Source of the DNA: Ulvibacterium marinum
Lineage (GTDB): Bacteria > Bacteroidota > Bacteroidia > Flavobacteriales > Flavobacteriaceae
DNA length: 64,000 nucleotides
Assembly (NCBI RefSeq): GCF_003626755.1
Contig: NZ_RBCJ01000001.1
Location: 186,001-250,000, forward strand
Direction of reading: 5' to 3'
The translations under genes were made by a program, and so were the position numbers. This document shows positions 34,059 through 42,942 of the stretch, one piece after another. Numbering within the stretch: position 1 is the first letter of the stretch; every line of letters begins with the position of its first letter. The notes below the pieces were generated by a model. That model made no database searches and had not been told where the DNA came from. It was given only the letters and a program-made list of their open reading frames with translations.

Positions 34059-35402
34059 ATGAAAAACAAAACAAACCCAAGAAGAAATTTTATCAAAAAA
34101 AGCTCCATGGCCTTGGTAGCTGGTGGAATATTACCCCATTTCAGTGCTAAGAGCTATGCTCGTATTTTGGGGTCTAACGAAAGGATTCTTGCTTCTGTAA
34201 TGGGTGTAAATAGCCGTGGCAATGCCCTTGCCCAAAATTTTGCAAGTCAAGATAATTGTGATGTAATCCATATCTGCGATGTAGATCAAAGGGCCATTAC
34301 AAAATGTATCGATGCCTTAAAAGAGAGACAGACCGTTGAGGCAAAAGGTTTTGGGGATTTTCGAAAATCCCTGGAGGACAAGGATGTCGATGCCCTGGTT
34401 ATTGCCGCTCCAGATCATTGGCATGCCCCGGCCTCTCTTTTGGCTATGCAGGCCGACAAGCACGTGTATGTTGAAAAACCCTGTAGCCATAACCCCAATG
34501 AGGGTGAAATCTTGGTCCAAGCCGCTGAAAAATATGGAAAGGTTATACAAATGGGCAACCAGCGTCGCTCATGGCCCAATGTAATAGAAGGCATTAATGC
34601 CTTGAAAGCTGGGGCAATAGGCCGGGTGTATTTCGGTAAAGGCTGGTATTCCAATAATAGACCCTCGATAGGAATAGGTAAGGAAACGGAAGTGCCTGAA
34701 TGGTTGGATTGGGAATTGTGGCAGGGCCCCGCACCCAGAAAGAATTTCAAGGATAACCTCATTCATTACAATTGGCATTGGCATTGGCATTGGGGTACGG
34801 GAGAAGCTTTGAACAATGGCACACATATGATCGATCTATTACGCTGGGGCATGGAAGTGGATTATCCGTCAAAAGTAAGTTCCAACGGGGGGCGCTACCG
34901 ATATAAGGACGATTGGGAAACACCGGACACCCAAATTATAAATCTGGATTTCAACAATGGTATGACCATGTCCTGGGAAGGCCGAAGCTGTAATGGAAAA
35001 AATATAGAGGGAAGTTCCGTGGGGGTATTATTCTATGGGGAAAACGGCAGTATGTTAATTCCCGGAGGGGACAGTTATACAATTTTCGACCTTCAGAGCA
35101 AGGTTGTAAAAGAGGTAAAGAACACTATGAAAATCGATGCGCGGAACAAAATGAATCCCGCAGAAAAATTGGATGCCCTCCATATTCAGAATATGTTCGG
35201 GGCAATAAAAAATGGAACAACGCTGAATTCGGATATGGATTCGGGCCATAAGAGTACCTTGCTCGTACAGCTAGGAAACATTGCTCAACGTATGGGCCGA
35301 TCATTGGAAATTGACTCGAAAAATGGCCATATTCTGAATGATAACGATGCCCAAAAGCTATGGGGCCGTTCATATGAACCGGGATGGGAAATGAAGCTAT
35401 AA
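34059..35402 (+). CDS. Exported Gfo/Idh/MocA-family oxidoreductase
   Basis: The 447-residue protein begins with NPRRNFIKKSSMALVAGGIL, a Tat-type leader, so it should be exported folded with its cofactor. The Rossmann part has VMGVNSRGNALAQ, DVIHICDVDQRA and KHVYVEKPCSHNPNEG, with the EKP motif that holds catalytic Lys. The C-terminal domain carries HYNWHWHWHWGTGEALNNGTHMIDL, where three NW/HW repeats are encoded by a short tandem repeat. It would oxidise, reduce or hydrolyse a sugar in the periplasm with tightly bound NAD(P). The ATG at 34059 is chosen because the upstream TTG adds no leader features. Confidence 0.88.
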   Translation: MKNKTNPRRNFIKKSSMALVAGGILPHFSAKSYARILGSNERILASVMGVNSRGNALAQNFASQDNCDVIHICDVDQRAITKCIDALKERQTVEAKGFGDFRKSLEDKDVDALVIAAPDHWHAPASLLAMQADKHVYVEKPCSHNPNEGEILVQAAEKYGKVIQMGNQRRSWPNVIEGINALKAGAIGRVYFGKGWYSNNRPSIGIGKETEVPEWLDWELWQGPAPRKNFKDNLIHYNWHWHWHWGTGEALNNGTHMIDLLRWGMEVDYPSKVSSNGGRYRYKDDWETPDTQIINLDFNNGMTMSWEGRSCNGKNIEGSSVGVLFYGENGSMLIPGGDSYTIFDLQSKVVKEVKNTMKIDARNKMNPAEKLDALHIQNMFGAIKNGTTLNSDMDSGHKSTLLVQLGNIAQRMGRSLEIDSKNGHILNDNDAQKLWGRSYEPGWEMKL

Positions 35403-35419
35403 GCTTCCAAAAACACAAT

Positions 35420-36400
35420 ATGACTACTCGAAGATCTTTTTTAAACAAAACTGGGAAAGGCATGCTCCTATCGGCAACGATGACCATGCCATTAGGACTG
35501 GCTTCACAATTGACCAGTAAAAAGAATAAAGCCTCCAAACCATTCATCATTGGCATTATAGGTGCCGAAAACTCACATACCGCAGGCTTTGGAAAGTTGT
35601 TTAATATTGACAAAACCTTCCCCGGAATGGAAGTAAAGTATGTTTGGGGAGAAACCGAGGAATTCGCCAAAACCGCCATGGAAAAAGGCAATATTCCTAA
35701 AATGGTAAAGGATCCCAATGAAATGCTCGGAAAAATAGATGCCCTTATCGTGGACCATCGGCATGGAAAATTTCATCTTGAGCCAGCCGTTCCTTTTATT
35801 AAGGCAGGGATTCCGGCCTTTATAGATAAACCCTTCTGTTACCGTGCCGAAGAGGGAATGGAATTTTTAAAAATGGCCCGTAAATATGGCACACCGGTTA
35901 CCTCTTTTAGTTCCATTGCCCACAGTTATGAGACTTTTGATATTAAGGAACAATTACAACATATGGGGAGCCTCAACCAAGTAGTTCGGTATGGGCCCGT
36001 AGATTTGGAATCCAAATATGGGGGAATATTTTTTTATGGAGCGCACATTGTCCAGCCCTTGCTATATATGTTCGGAGATACGGTAGAAAAAGTACAGGTT
36101 CATAAAAACGGAAAAAACAGTAGTGCCAGTCTTGTTTTTCAGGATGGGATGTTGGCCACCTTGATTTTCACCACCAAAAAATACGGATGGCGCACCTTTG
36201 TTGAAACAGATGAGGGCATACAAGAATTGACTTCAAGAGTAGAAGATAAAAAGCCGGCCAAAAATTATGCAGATATGGTTCATATGTTCAAAACCGGTGA
36301 AGAACCCAGAAGTCATGAAAGCATCATTCATTGTGTGGCCGTTTTGGAAGCTCTTGAAAAATCCGTGGAAAGTGGAAAATGGGAGAATGTGGCCCATTAG
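35420..36400 (+). CDS. Second exported Gfo/Idh/MocA-like oxidoreductase
   Basis: The 326-residue protein has a twin-arginine leader (MTTRRSFLNKTGKGMLLSAT). FIIGIIGAENSHTAGFGKLF is a modified nucleotide-binding loop, DALIVDHRHGKFH and FIDKPFCYRAEEG correspond to the family's second strand and the EKP-type motif (here DKP). The C-terminal half is shorter than in the first Gfo/Idh protein. It begins 17 bases after the first gene, so the two are cotranscribed. The altered loop suggests a different substrate or loss of cofactor exchange. The reaction is unknown. Confidence 0.82.
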   Translation: MTTRRSFLNKTGKGMLLSATMTMPLGLASQLTSKKNKASKPFIIGIIGAENSHTAGFGKLFNIDKTFPGMEVKYVWGETEEFAKTAMEKGNIPKMVKDPNEMLGKIDALIVDHRHGKFHLEPAVPFIKAGIPAFIDKPFCYRAEEGMEFLKMARKYGTPVTSFSSIAHSYETFDIKEQLQHMGSLNQVVRYGPVDLESKYGGIFFYGAHIVQPLLYMFGDTVEKVQVHKNGKNSSASLVFQDGMLATLIFTTKKYGWRTFVETDEGIQELTSRVEDKKPAKNYADMVHMFKTGEEPRSHESIIHCVAVLEALEKSVESGKWENVAH

Positions 36401-36420
36401 AATGAATAAAAATTAGTACA

Positions 36421-37632
36421 ATGAAATTTTTGACCTTATGTTTCATCTTTATACTGGCCTTAATGATTCCTATTGAATCTGTCGATACGATTACACTCCA
36501 TGGTATCAGCTATCTGGATGAAAACCCTGTTTTAGTTTCCTTGGAAAATGGCAAGATTTCCGCGGTGGAACAACCAAACCAGAACACCGATGGACCAGAC
36601 GTATATATAGCCCCTGGCTTGATAGATGTACAGATCAACGGGTACGTTGGGGTCGATTTTTCCGGACCGGACCTCACTGTGGAAGGAGTTATAAAAGCGA
36701 CCAAAGCACTATGGAAGGCCGGGGTCACCACCTATTTTCCGACCATTATCACAAGTGACCTGGATCGAATAAAAAAAAACTTCGCCATTTTGGCGGAAGC
36801 CCGCAAAAATCCCGAAATAGGGCGGTCCATTCCCGGGTTTCATTTGGAAGGACCCTATATCTCTCCCTTGGCCGGTTTTCGTGGGGCCCATTTGGAAAAA
36901 TACATTAGGAAGCCAAATTGGAAGGAATTTCAAGAACTCCAAGAAGCAGCAGAAAATGGTATAAAGTTGATAACCGTTGCCCCAGAAATTGATGGGGCGA
37001 TTCCTTTTATTCGCAAATGTGTGGAAAGCGGCGTTGTTGTTTCATTGGGGCATCATAACGGCTCTGCCGAGCAAATACAACTTGCCGTTGACGCAGGTGC
37101 TAAAATGGGCACACATTTAGGAAATGGATGTGCCAATGAAATCAACCGTCATCATAACCCTATTTGGCCACAATTGTCCAATGATGCCATTACGGTCAGT
37201 ATAATAGCAGACGGTTTTCATTTAACGCAGGAAGAAGTACGAACCTTCTATAAGGCCAAAGGTGTTGAGAATACCATTTTAGTTTCCGACGCCCTGGATT
37301 TGGCCGGCTTACCTCCCGGGGAATACGTACGGGGGGAACGGAAATTAGTACTTACCCCGGATGTCGTAAAACTTCCCAAGGAAAATGTACTGGCAGGTGC
37401 AGCATCTCCCATCAGTAAATGTGTTGGGGTGATGCTGGATTATACCGGGTGCTCCCTAAAAAATGCCATTCAAATGGCGAGTACCAATCCGGCAAGGTTA
37501 TTTTCCCTTTACGGACTGGGAGAAATTGAAGTAGGCAAACAAGCGGATCTTATTCTTTTTTCCATAGAAGACAATCAAGTGGTCATTAAACAAACCTATG
37601 TTGACGGGAAGCTGGTCTATAAGCAGGATTGA
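36421..37632 (+). CDS. NagA-like N-acetylglucosamine-6-phosphate deacetylase with an export leader
   Basis: The 403-residue protein has the NagA amidohydrolase barrel: APGLIDVQINGYVGVDFSGP, GFHLEGPYIS (metal-site Glu), VVSLGHHNGSAEQ and GTHLGNGCAN (metal His), IADGFHL and LVSDALDLAGLPPG (catalytic Asp). Unlike classic NagA, it starts with MKFLTLCFIFILALMIPIES, a hydrophobic leader that suggests export or anchoring. In the periplasm the substrate would not be phosphorylated, so it may deacetylate a free or acidic amino sugar. It lies four bases before the Nramp-like gene and is 20 bases after the Gfo/Idh gene. Confidence 0.85.
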   Translation: MKFLTLCFIFILALMIPIESVDTITLHGISYLDENPVLVSLENGKISAVEQPNQNTDGPDVYIAPGLIDVQINGYVGVDFSGPDLTVEGVIKATKALWKAGVTTYFPTIITSDLDRIKKNFAILAEARKNPEIGRSIPGFHLEGPYISPLAGFRGAHLEKYIRKPNWKEFQELQEAAENGIKLITVAPEIDGAIPFIRKCVESGVVVSLGHHNGSAEQIQLAVDAGAKMGTHLGNGCANEINRHHNPIWPQLSNDAITVSIIADGFHLTQEEVRTFYKAKGVENTILVSDALDLAGLPPGEYVRGERKLVLTPDVVKLPKENVLAGAASPISKCVGVMLDYTGCSLKNAIQMASTNPARLFSLYGLGEIEVGKQADLILFSIEDNQVVIKQTYVDGKLVYKQD

Positions 37633-37635
37633 TCC

Positions 37636-38877
37636 ATGAAAAACAAATCTCTTTACCGAAAATTGCTCTTGGCCATGGCTGCCGTTGGTCCCGGCCTATT
37701 TCTTATTGGCTACAATATTGGTACGGGTAGTGTTACCACCATGGCCAAAACTGGGGCCGAACACGGTATGGGACTTTTCTGGGCCTTGGTACTCTCCTGT
37801 ATTTTCACGTATATTCTCATGGTGGCCTATGGTAAGGTAACCTTGGTCAGTGGCAAGACCGCCCTATTCAATTTCAAGACCCAATTCCAGTGGGGATGGG
37901 TACTCTCGCTGTATATCATCATCGCACTTATCATTGGGGAACTATTGGCCTTAATGGGCGTTATGGGCATCGTAGCCGATCTGGTCCAAGAAGGTATTCG
38001 CCTTGCTTTCGATGGGTTGGTCATTAAAACTTTTTGGATTATTCTTTTTTTTAGCATCATTCTGTATTTTCTGCTTTGGTATGGTCGATATAGGACGTTT
38101 GAAAAGGTATTGACGATACTGGTCATTGTAATGGGTCTTTCATTTATAGTTGTTTTTTTCATGGTCAAACCCAATTTTTCAGCATTGGCAGAAGGTATTG
38201 TTCCTAATATCCCAAATACTCCTGGGGCCCTTGGCCTGATTGCCGCCATTACCGGTACCACTTGTTCGGCTGCTGTATTCATTATTAGAAGTACCGTAGT
38301 GGCTGAAAAAGGGTGGGGCATTAACGATTTAAGAACTGAAAAGCGCGACGCGTTTGTATCCGCCGCTATGATGCTTTTATTAAGTGGGGTCATTATGGCC
38401 GTAGCTGCTGGCACATTACACATATCAGGGCTCAAATTGGAGAATACCATAGAAATGATCGAACTGTTTGAGCCAATCGGAGGAAAATTAGCCGCTTTTA
38501 TACTCATCATAGGGATAGCCGGGGCTGGGCTTTCTACTATATTCCCAATAGTATTAATCGCCCCATGGCTGGTTGCTGATTATACAGGAAGACCTAGAAA
38601 TATACATTCGGCACAGTCCAGATGGCTCATATTTGGGGCCATGCTCTTTGCTTTCGGCACCGTTTTCCTTGAAGAGAGACCCCCTGCCTTGATGATTTTC
38701 TCACAAGCTTTTCAGGCCTGTATCCTTCCTGCAGTAGCTATTCCAATCTTTGTATTGATCAATAAAAAAGGGTTGATGCAGGATCATAAAGCTAGCAAAA
38801 AACTAAATTTTGGAATCATTCTGGTAATTCTGTTCTCCTTGATTACCACTTGGTTTGCAATTACTGAATTTCTATAA
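37636..38877 (+). CDS. Nramp-like membrane transporter without canonical metal motifs
   Basis: The 413-residue protein has about 11 membrane helices and the Nramp fold opening AAVGPGLFLIGYNIGTGSVTT. In true metal-ion Nramps the first helix carries DPGN and the sixth carries a metal-binding Met; here the same places read NIGTGS and TTCSAAVFIIRS. It is thus an Nramp relative that has probably lost divalent metal transport. It lies between NagA-like and NagB-like genes with four- and nine-base gaps, so its substrate may be an amino sugar or sugar. That substrate is inferred only from context. Confidence 0.8.
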   Translation: MKNKSLYRKLLLAMAAVGPGLFLIGYNIGTGSVTTMAKTGAEHGMGLFWALVLSCIFTYILMVAYGKVTLVSGKTALFNFKTQFQWGWVLSLYIIIALIIGELLALMGVMGIVADLVQEGIRLAFDGLVIKTFWIILFFSIILYFLLWYGRYRTFEKVLTILVIVMGLSFIVVFFMVKPNFSALAEGIVPNIPNTPGALGLIAAITGTTCSAAVFIIRSTVVAEKGWGINDLRTEKRDAFVSAAMMLLLSGVIMAVAAGTLHISGLKLENTIEMIELFEPIGGKLAAFILIIGIAGAGLSTIFPIVLIAPWLVADYTGRPRNIHSAQSRWLIFGAMLFAFGTVFLEERPPALMIFSQAFQACILPAVAIPIFVLINKKGLMQDHKASKKLNFGIILVILFSLITTWFAITEFL

Positions 38878-38886
38878 GCCTTCAAA

Positions 38887-39651
38887 ATGACAAAATCATT
38901 CACAATCGATCAACTACAGGCGGCCGTCTATGGTGACCCCAACGAAATGGGAGAGGCAGCGGCCGATTTCGTAAAAAGTAAATTGAACGGGGCCATACAA
39001 CAAAAAGGAGAGGCGAACCTTATTCTCGCCACTGGGGCCTCACAATTCTCTTTTTTGAAAGCTTTGCAGCGGAAAGCAATCGATTGGAAAAAAATTACAG
39101 TTTTTCACTTGGATGAGTACAAAGGCATTTCAGACCAACACCCGGCAAGTTTCCGGAAGTATTTAAAGGAACGCATCCTGGATTCGGTAGCTCCAAAAAA
39201 AATCTATTTTCTGAATGGCGATGCCCCAGATTTGGAAAAGGAGATGGACAATTACTCCAAAGCTTTGCAACAACATCCCATAGATGTCGCTTGTATCGGG
39301 ATTGGTGAAAATGGTCACATAGCCTTCAATGACCCTCCTGTTGCCGACTTCAACGATCCCAAATGGGTTAAATTGGTTTCTTTGGATGAAGACTGTAGAA
39401 ATCAACAATTGGGAGAAGGATGGTTTCCGACTTTGGATGATGTTCCCAAACAGGCCCTTACACTTACCATCCCGGCAATTATGGGCTGCAAGACTATTAG
39501 TTGCGTGGTACCGGACGAACGAAAGGCGGAGGCAGTTTACAATACATTGAACGAAGAAATCAGCACAAAATGTCCAGCTACCGTTTTAAGAACACATCCC
39601 AATACTAGTTTGTTTTTGGATACTAACTCCGCTTCAAAAATAGCGGACTAA
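38887..39651 (+). CDS. NagB-like glucosamine-6-phosphate deaminase
   Basis: The 254-residue protein has the NagB/SugarP isomerase fold: LILATGASQFSFLKAL (phosphate loop, altered), TVFHLDEYKG (catalytic Asp), and GIGENGHIAFNDPP (catalytic His). In E. coli NagB the last motif is NDGHIAFNEP, so D141 is replaced by Asn, as in many Firmicutes. It would convert glucosamine-6-phosphate to fructose-6-phosphate and ammonia, or act on a related amino sugar. It is cytoplasmic and follows the Nramp-like gene by nine bases. Its stop overlaps that of the converging isomerase gene. Confidence 0.85.
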   Translation: MTKSFTIDQLQAAVYGDPNEMGEAAADFVKSKLNGAIQQKGEANLILATGASQFSFLKALQRKAIDWKKITVFHLDEYKGISDQHPASFRKYLKERILDSVAPKKIYFLNGDAPDLEKEMDNYSKALQQHPIDVACIGIGENGHIAFNDPPVADFNDPKWVKLVSLDEDCRNQQLGEGWFPTLDDVPKQALTLTIPAIMGCKTISCVVPDERKAEAVYNTLNEEISTKCPATVLRTHPNTSLFLDTNSASKIAD

Positions 39652-40619
39652 ACCGTTTTTAAATAATCGATACTTACTTTCAAGGCAACTTCAGGCTGTT
39701 TTACAATATCCTGCTCTACGAAAAAGTGTTTGGCGCCATGTTCCTTGGCAGTCTTTATAATGGAATCCAAGTCCATATCACCGTCACCCGCATTGGTCAT
39801 TAATGGAAAGAGTTCCATCCATTGTGGAGCATCGGAACCATCACCAGAAAAATGGGTAATGGGTTTCATATCCTTAATGTGCATCATATGATAACGCCCA
39901 GAGTACTTTTTTAAGTATTCCACGGGGTTTGCCCTTCCCGCAGTTGTCCAGAAAACATCCATTTCCAAAAACACCAAATTGGGGTCTGTGGCTTCTATCA
40001 TAACCTCAAAAGGCACTTTACCATCCACCTTGCTAAGTCCATAACCATGGTTATGATAGGCGAATTTCAGCCCGATTTTTTTGGCGTTCTCTCCAATGGT
40101 GTTGAAGGTATCGGCCATCTTTTTATAATCGTCCATAGTTTTACGCCGATCATCCGGTATGGCGGGTAGGGTTACATATTTGAATCCCAACATTTCCATG
40201 GCAGGGGCAAAAGCTTCCATATTACTTTCCAAGGTATCCAAATCACTATGCACCGATGGCACCGACATTCTATTTTCACTCAGGATTGCCTTTACCTTAT
40301 CTGCCGAATGTCCAAAAAAACCGCTTCCTGTAAAACCCAACATGGGAGTTATGGCCTCCCAACCTTTCTTTGCACTTTCCGCACTAAACTCGAAAGGCCC
40401 GAACATTTCCAATTCGGTATAGCCCATTTTGGAGAGCATCTGAATTCCTCCTTCGAAGTCTTTCTCCAACAAGGCGGGCAATGAGAACAATTGTATTCCT
40501 ATTTTATCCATAGAATCCATAACGGGTTTTGTAAATGAACGGGCAATCAGTTGCTCCATACCGAGGGCGCCGGCAGCCGATAAAAGGCCTAATTGTTTGA
40601 TGAAGTCGTTTCTTTTCAT
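39648..40619 (-). CDS. Sugar phosphate isomerase/epimerase-type TIM barrel, exported
   Basis: The 323-residue protein starts MKRNDFIKQLGLLSAAGALG, a Tat-like leader with KR in place of RR. The rest is an AP endonuclease 2-type TIM barrel: KIGIQLFSLPALLEKDF, AYHNHGYGLSKVDG, FLEMDVFWTTAGRAN and MHIKDMKPITHFSGDG supply the metal-binding Glu, His and Asp. Members act as sugar isomerases, epimerases or 3-keto-glycoside enzymes. It runs opposite to its neighbours, converges on nagB-like and is divergent from the DUF4434 gene. The substrate is unknown. Confidence 0.85.
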   Translation of the reverse strand: MKRNDFIKQLGLLSAAGALGMEQLIARSFTKPVMDSMDKIGIQLFSLPALLEKDFEGGIQMLSKMGYTELEMFGPFEFSAESAKKGWEAITPMLGFTGSGFFGHSADKVKAILSENRMSVPSVHSDLDTLESNMEAFAPAMEMLGFKYVTLPAIPDDRRKTMDDYKKMADTFNTIGENAKKIGLKFAYHNHGYGLSKVDGKVPFEVMIEATDPNLVFLEMDVFWTTAGRANPVEYLKKYSGRYHMMHIKDMKPITHFSGDGSDAPQWMELFPLMTNAGDGDMDLDSIIKTAKEHGAKHFFVEQDIVKQPEVALKVSIDYLKTV

Positions 40620-40800
40620 GGTGCTATCCTACTACTAATTCATCATAAATATATCAAATAATAAAAGATTCACCTAAAAGCGACCCCAGTACAAAAACCA
40701 CTACAAAACTTTGGCTATCTTAGGCGCAAAATCGGTCAAAGTCCATACGAATTCAGCGAATTGTTCTCTGTTTTCATAGAGGTAAAAATGATACTGTATA

Positions 40801-41730
40801 ATGCAAATCACGGGAACTTTCCTTGACGAGATAAGCCACGACATACCTCATCAGAATTGGGGGGCCAAAGAATGGGATGCCGATTTTGCCCATATGAAAA
40901 AAATGGGTATCGATACCGTAATTCTAATTCGTTGTGGGTACCATCAATTTTTGACCTATCCCTCAGAATATTTAATTGAAAAATACAATCGATTTCGTCC
41001 TAGTTCGGATTTGGTCAAACTGTTCCTTGAGCTTTCCGAAAAGTATGATATGACCTTTTATTTTGGCACCTATGACAGTGGCAAGTATTGGGAAACCGGG
41101 GATATGCGGCATGAAATAGATGTAAACCTTCATGTTATTGAGGAAGTTTACCAAACCTATGGCCATTACAAAAGTTTTGGCGGCTGGTATTTGAGTCTAG
41201 AATTAAGCCGTAAGACCAAGGGGGCCGTCGAATCTATTGCACAATTGGGTGACCATTGCAAGGCGGTAAGTAGTGGATTGCCTGTGTTGATATCCCCATG
41301 GATAGATGGAAAAAAGGCAATAGCCGCAACGGAGGGGCAACTGACCAAAGCATCTGGTATTTCACTCAAAGAACATGAAAAAGAATGGGACGAAATTTTT
41401 GATGGCATTAAAAATAGCGTTGACGTTGTCGCCTTTCAGGATGGTCATGTAGGCTACAATGAATTGGAGAATTATCTGAGCGTTAATAAATCCTTGGCGG
41501 ACAAATACGGGTTACGGTCCTGGACAAATTCAGAGTCATTCGACAGGGACATGCCCATAAAATTTCTCCCTATAAAATTTGAAAAACTAATGCTGAAACT
41601 TGAGGCGGCGAGACGTGCCGGCTGCGAAAAGGCAATTACTTTTGAGTTCTCCCATTTCATGAGTCCACAGTCGGCCTATTTGCAAGCAGGGCACCTATAT
41701 AATCGGTATATGGAATACTTTAAAATATAG
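40801..41730 (+). CDS. DUF4434-type TIM-barrel protein
   Basis: The 309-residue protein has MQITGTFLDEISHDIPHQNWG and later GWYLSLELSRKTKG, ISPWIDGKK, VVAFQDGHVGYNEL and CEKAITFEFSHFMSP, matching DUF4434, a glycoside-hydrolase-like TIM barrel of Bacteroidota. No signal peptide is seen, so it should be cytoplasmic. Several conserved Glu and Asp in strands 4 and 7 could be catalytic. It begins the second plus-strand part of the sugar cluster and precedes the AGE epimerase by 51 bases. Confidence 0.78.
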   Translation: MQITGTFLDEISHDIPHQNWGAKEWDADFAHMKKMGIDTVILIRCGYHQFLTYPSEYLIEKYNRFRPSSDLVKLFLELSEKYDMTFYFGTYDSGKYWETGDMRHEIDVNLHVIEEVYQTYGHYKSFGGWYLSLELSRKTKGAVESIAQLGDHCKAVSSGLPVLISPWIDGKKAIAATEGQLTKASGISLKEHEKEWDEIFDGIKNSVDVVAFQDGHVGYNELENYLSVNKSLADKYGLRSWTNSESFDRDMPIKFLPIKFEKLMLKLEAARRAGCEKAITFEFSHFMSPQSAYLQAGHLYNRYMEYFKI

Positions 41731-41781
41731 TAATAACTGTTGGTTCATCTAAAGTATGCCAGGTACAAAAAATAAAAATTC

Positions 41782-42942
41782 TTGAAACAGTACGCAGAGT
41801 TATACAAAAAAGAACTGCTTGACCAGATTGTTCCATTCTGGGAAAAATATTCTTTGGACAAAGAGAACGGTGGTTATTTTACGTGCCTTGATGATAAAGG
41901 ACATATTTATGATACCGATAAGTTTATTTGGTTGCAGGCCCGGCAAATATGGACATTTTCAAATTTATACCAAGAGGTACATAAGGAAGTTGCCTGGAAA
42001 GAAATTGCGCTTCTTGGGGCAGGTTTTCTGGAAAAAAATGGGCGAGATACCGCTGGTAACTGGTATTTTTCCCTAAATCAAAAAGGGAATCCCTTAGTAC
42101 AACCCTACAATATTTTTTCGGACTGTTTTGCTGCTATGGCTTTTGGAGCCTTATTTAAAATAGAACCTAAAAAACGCTATGCCGATACTGCCAAGACCAC
42201 CTTTGACAATATCCTAAGACGGCAAGAAAATCCAAAAGGAAAATACAACAAGATATATCCGGGCACGCGCAATCTCCAGAACTTTGCCTTACCCATGATC
42301 CTATGTAATGCATCTCTGGAACTGGAACATTTGTTGGGTGTCGAACAAGTAGAAAAGGTGACAGATTCCATAGTCGATTTGATTATGAACAAATTCTACC
42401 ACAAAGAAAGTGGTCTAGTCCTGGAAAATATTTCAGAAACTGGAGAGTTTGTGGATAGTTTTGAAGGTCGATTGCTCAATCCAGGGCACGCTATTGAAGC
42501 GATGTGGTTTGTAATGAACCTCGGAATCCGTAAAAATGATAACGCACTTATAGAAAAGGCAGAAAAAATCATGTTCCAGCAATTGGAACATGGATGGGAC
42601 AAGAGATACGGGGGCATTTTTTATTTCATGGATTTTAAGGGTCATCCTCCGCAGCAATTGGAGCATGATCAAAAGCTTTGGTGGGTGCATTTGGAAACCC
42701 TAGTAGCTTTGGCAAAGACCTATGCCTATAATCAAAATCCAAAAGCAAAGATATGGTTCGAAAAAGTACATGAGTACGCTTGGAATCATTTTCGTGATAA
42801 ACAAAACGGTGGTGAATGGTACGGCTATCTAAACCGACAAGGAGAAGTTTTTCTTCATTTAAAAGGTGGTAAATGGAAAGGTTGCTTCCACGTCCCTCGG
42901 GCCTTATTGGAAGTATGGAAAACTTTGGAAAATGGCTTCTAG
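41782..42942 (+). CDS. AGE-family epimerase (N-acylglucosamine 2-epimerase type)
   Basis: The 386-residue protein is an alpha/alpha barrel: FWEKYSLDKENGGYFTCLD, DKFIWLQARQIWTFSNLY, ENPKGKYNKIYPG, DKRYGGIFYFMDFKG, HDQKLWWVHLETLVAL and GGEWYGYLNRQGE contain the conserved His and Arg of the active cavity. Members epimerise N-acetylglucosamine to N-acetylmannosamine, or glucose-type sugars. The TTG at 41782 is taken as start because a stop codon lies three codons upstream in frame and no ATG fits. It is cytoplasmic and overlaps the next gene by 11 bases. Confidence 0.88.
   Translation: MKQYAELYKKELLDQIVPFWEKYSLDKENGGYFTCLDDKGHIYDTDKFIWLQARQIWTFSNLYQEVHKEVAWKEIALLGAGFLEKNGRDTAGNWYFSLNQKGNPLVQPYNIFSDCFAAMAFGALFKIEPKKRYADTAKTTFDNILRRQENPKGKYNKIYPGTRNLQNFALPMILCNASLELEHLLGVEQVEKVTDSIVDLIMNKFYHKESGLVLENISETGEFVDSFEGRLLNPGHAIEAMWFVMNLGIRKNDNALIEKAEKIMFQQLEHGWDKRYGGIFYFMDFKGHPPQQLEHDQKLWWVHLETLVALAKTYAYNQNPKAKIWFEKVHEYAWNHFRDKQNGGEWYGYLNRQGEVFLHLKGGKWKGCFHVPRALLEVWKTLENGF

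Noticed and set aside
37827-38510. A 227-codon open frame on the minus strand inside the Nramp-like gene
   Set aside because: The sequence is rich in Met, Ser, Ile and Pro as expected for the antisense of membrane helices and has no motif of its own.
42866-42931. An upstream GTG start for the GHL10 gene
   Set aside because: It would overlap the AGE gene by 77 bases and add residues with no leader features; the ATG at 42932 overlaps by only 11.
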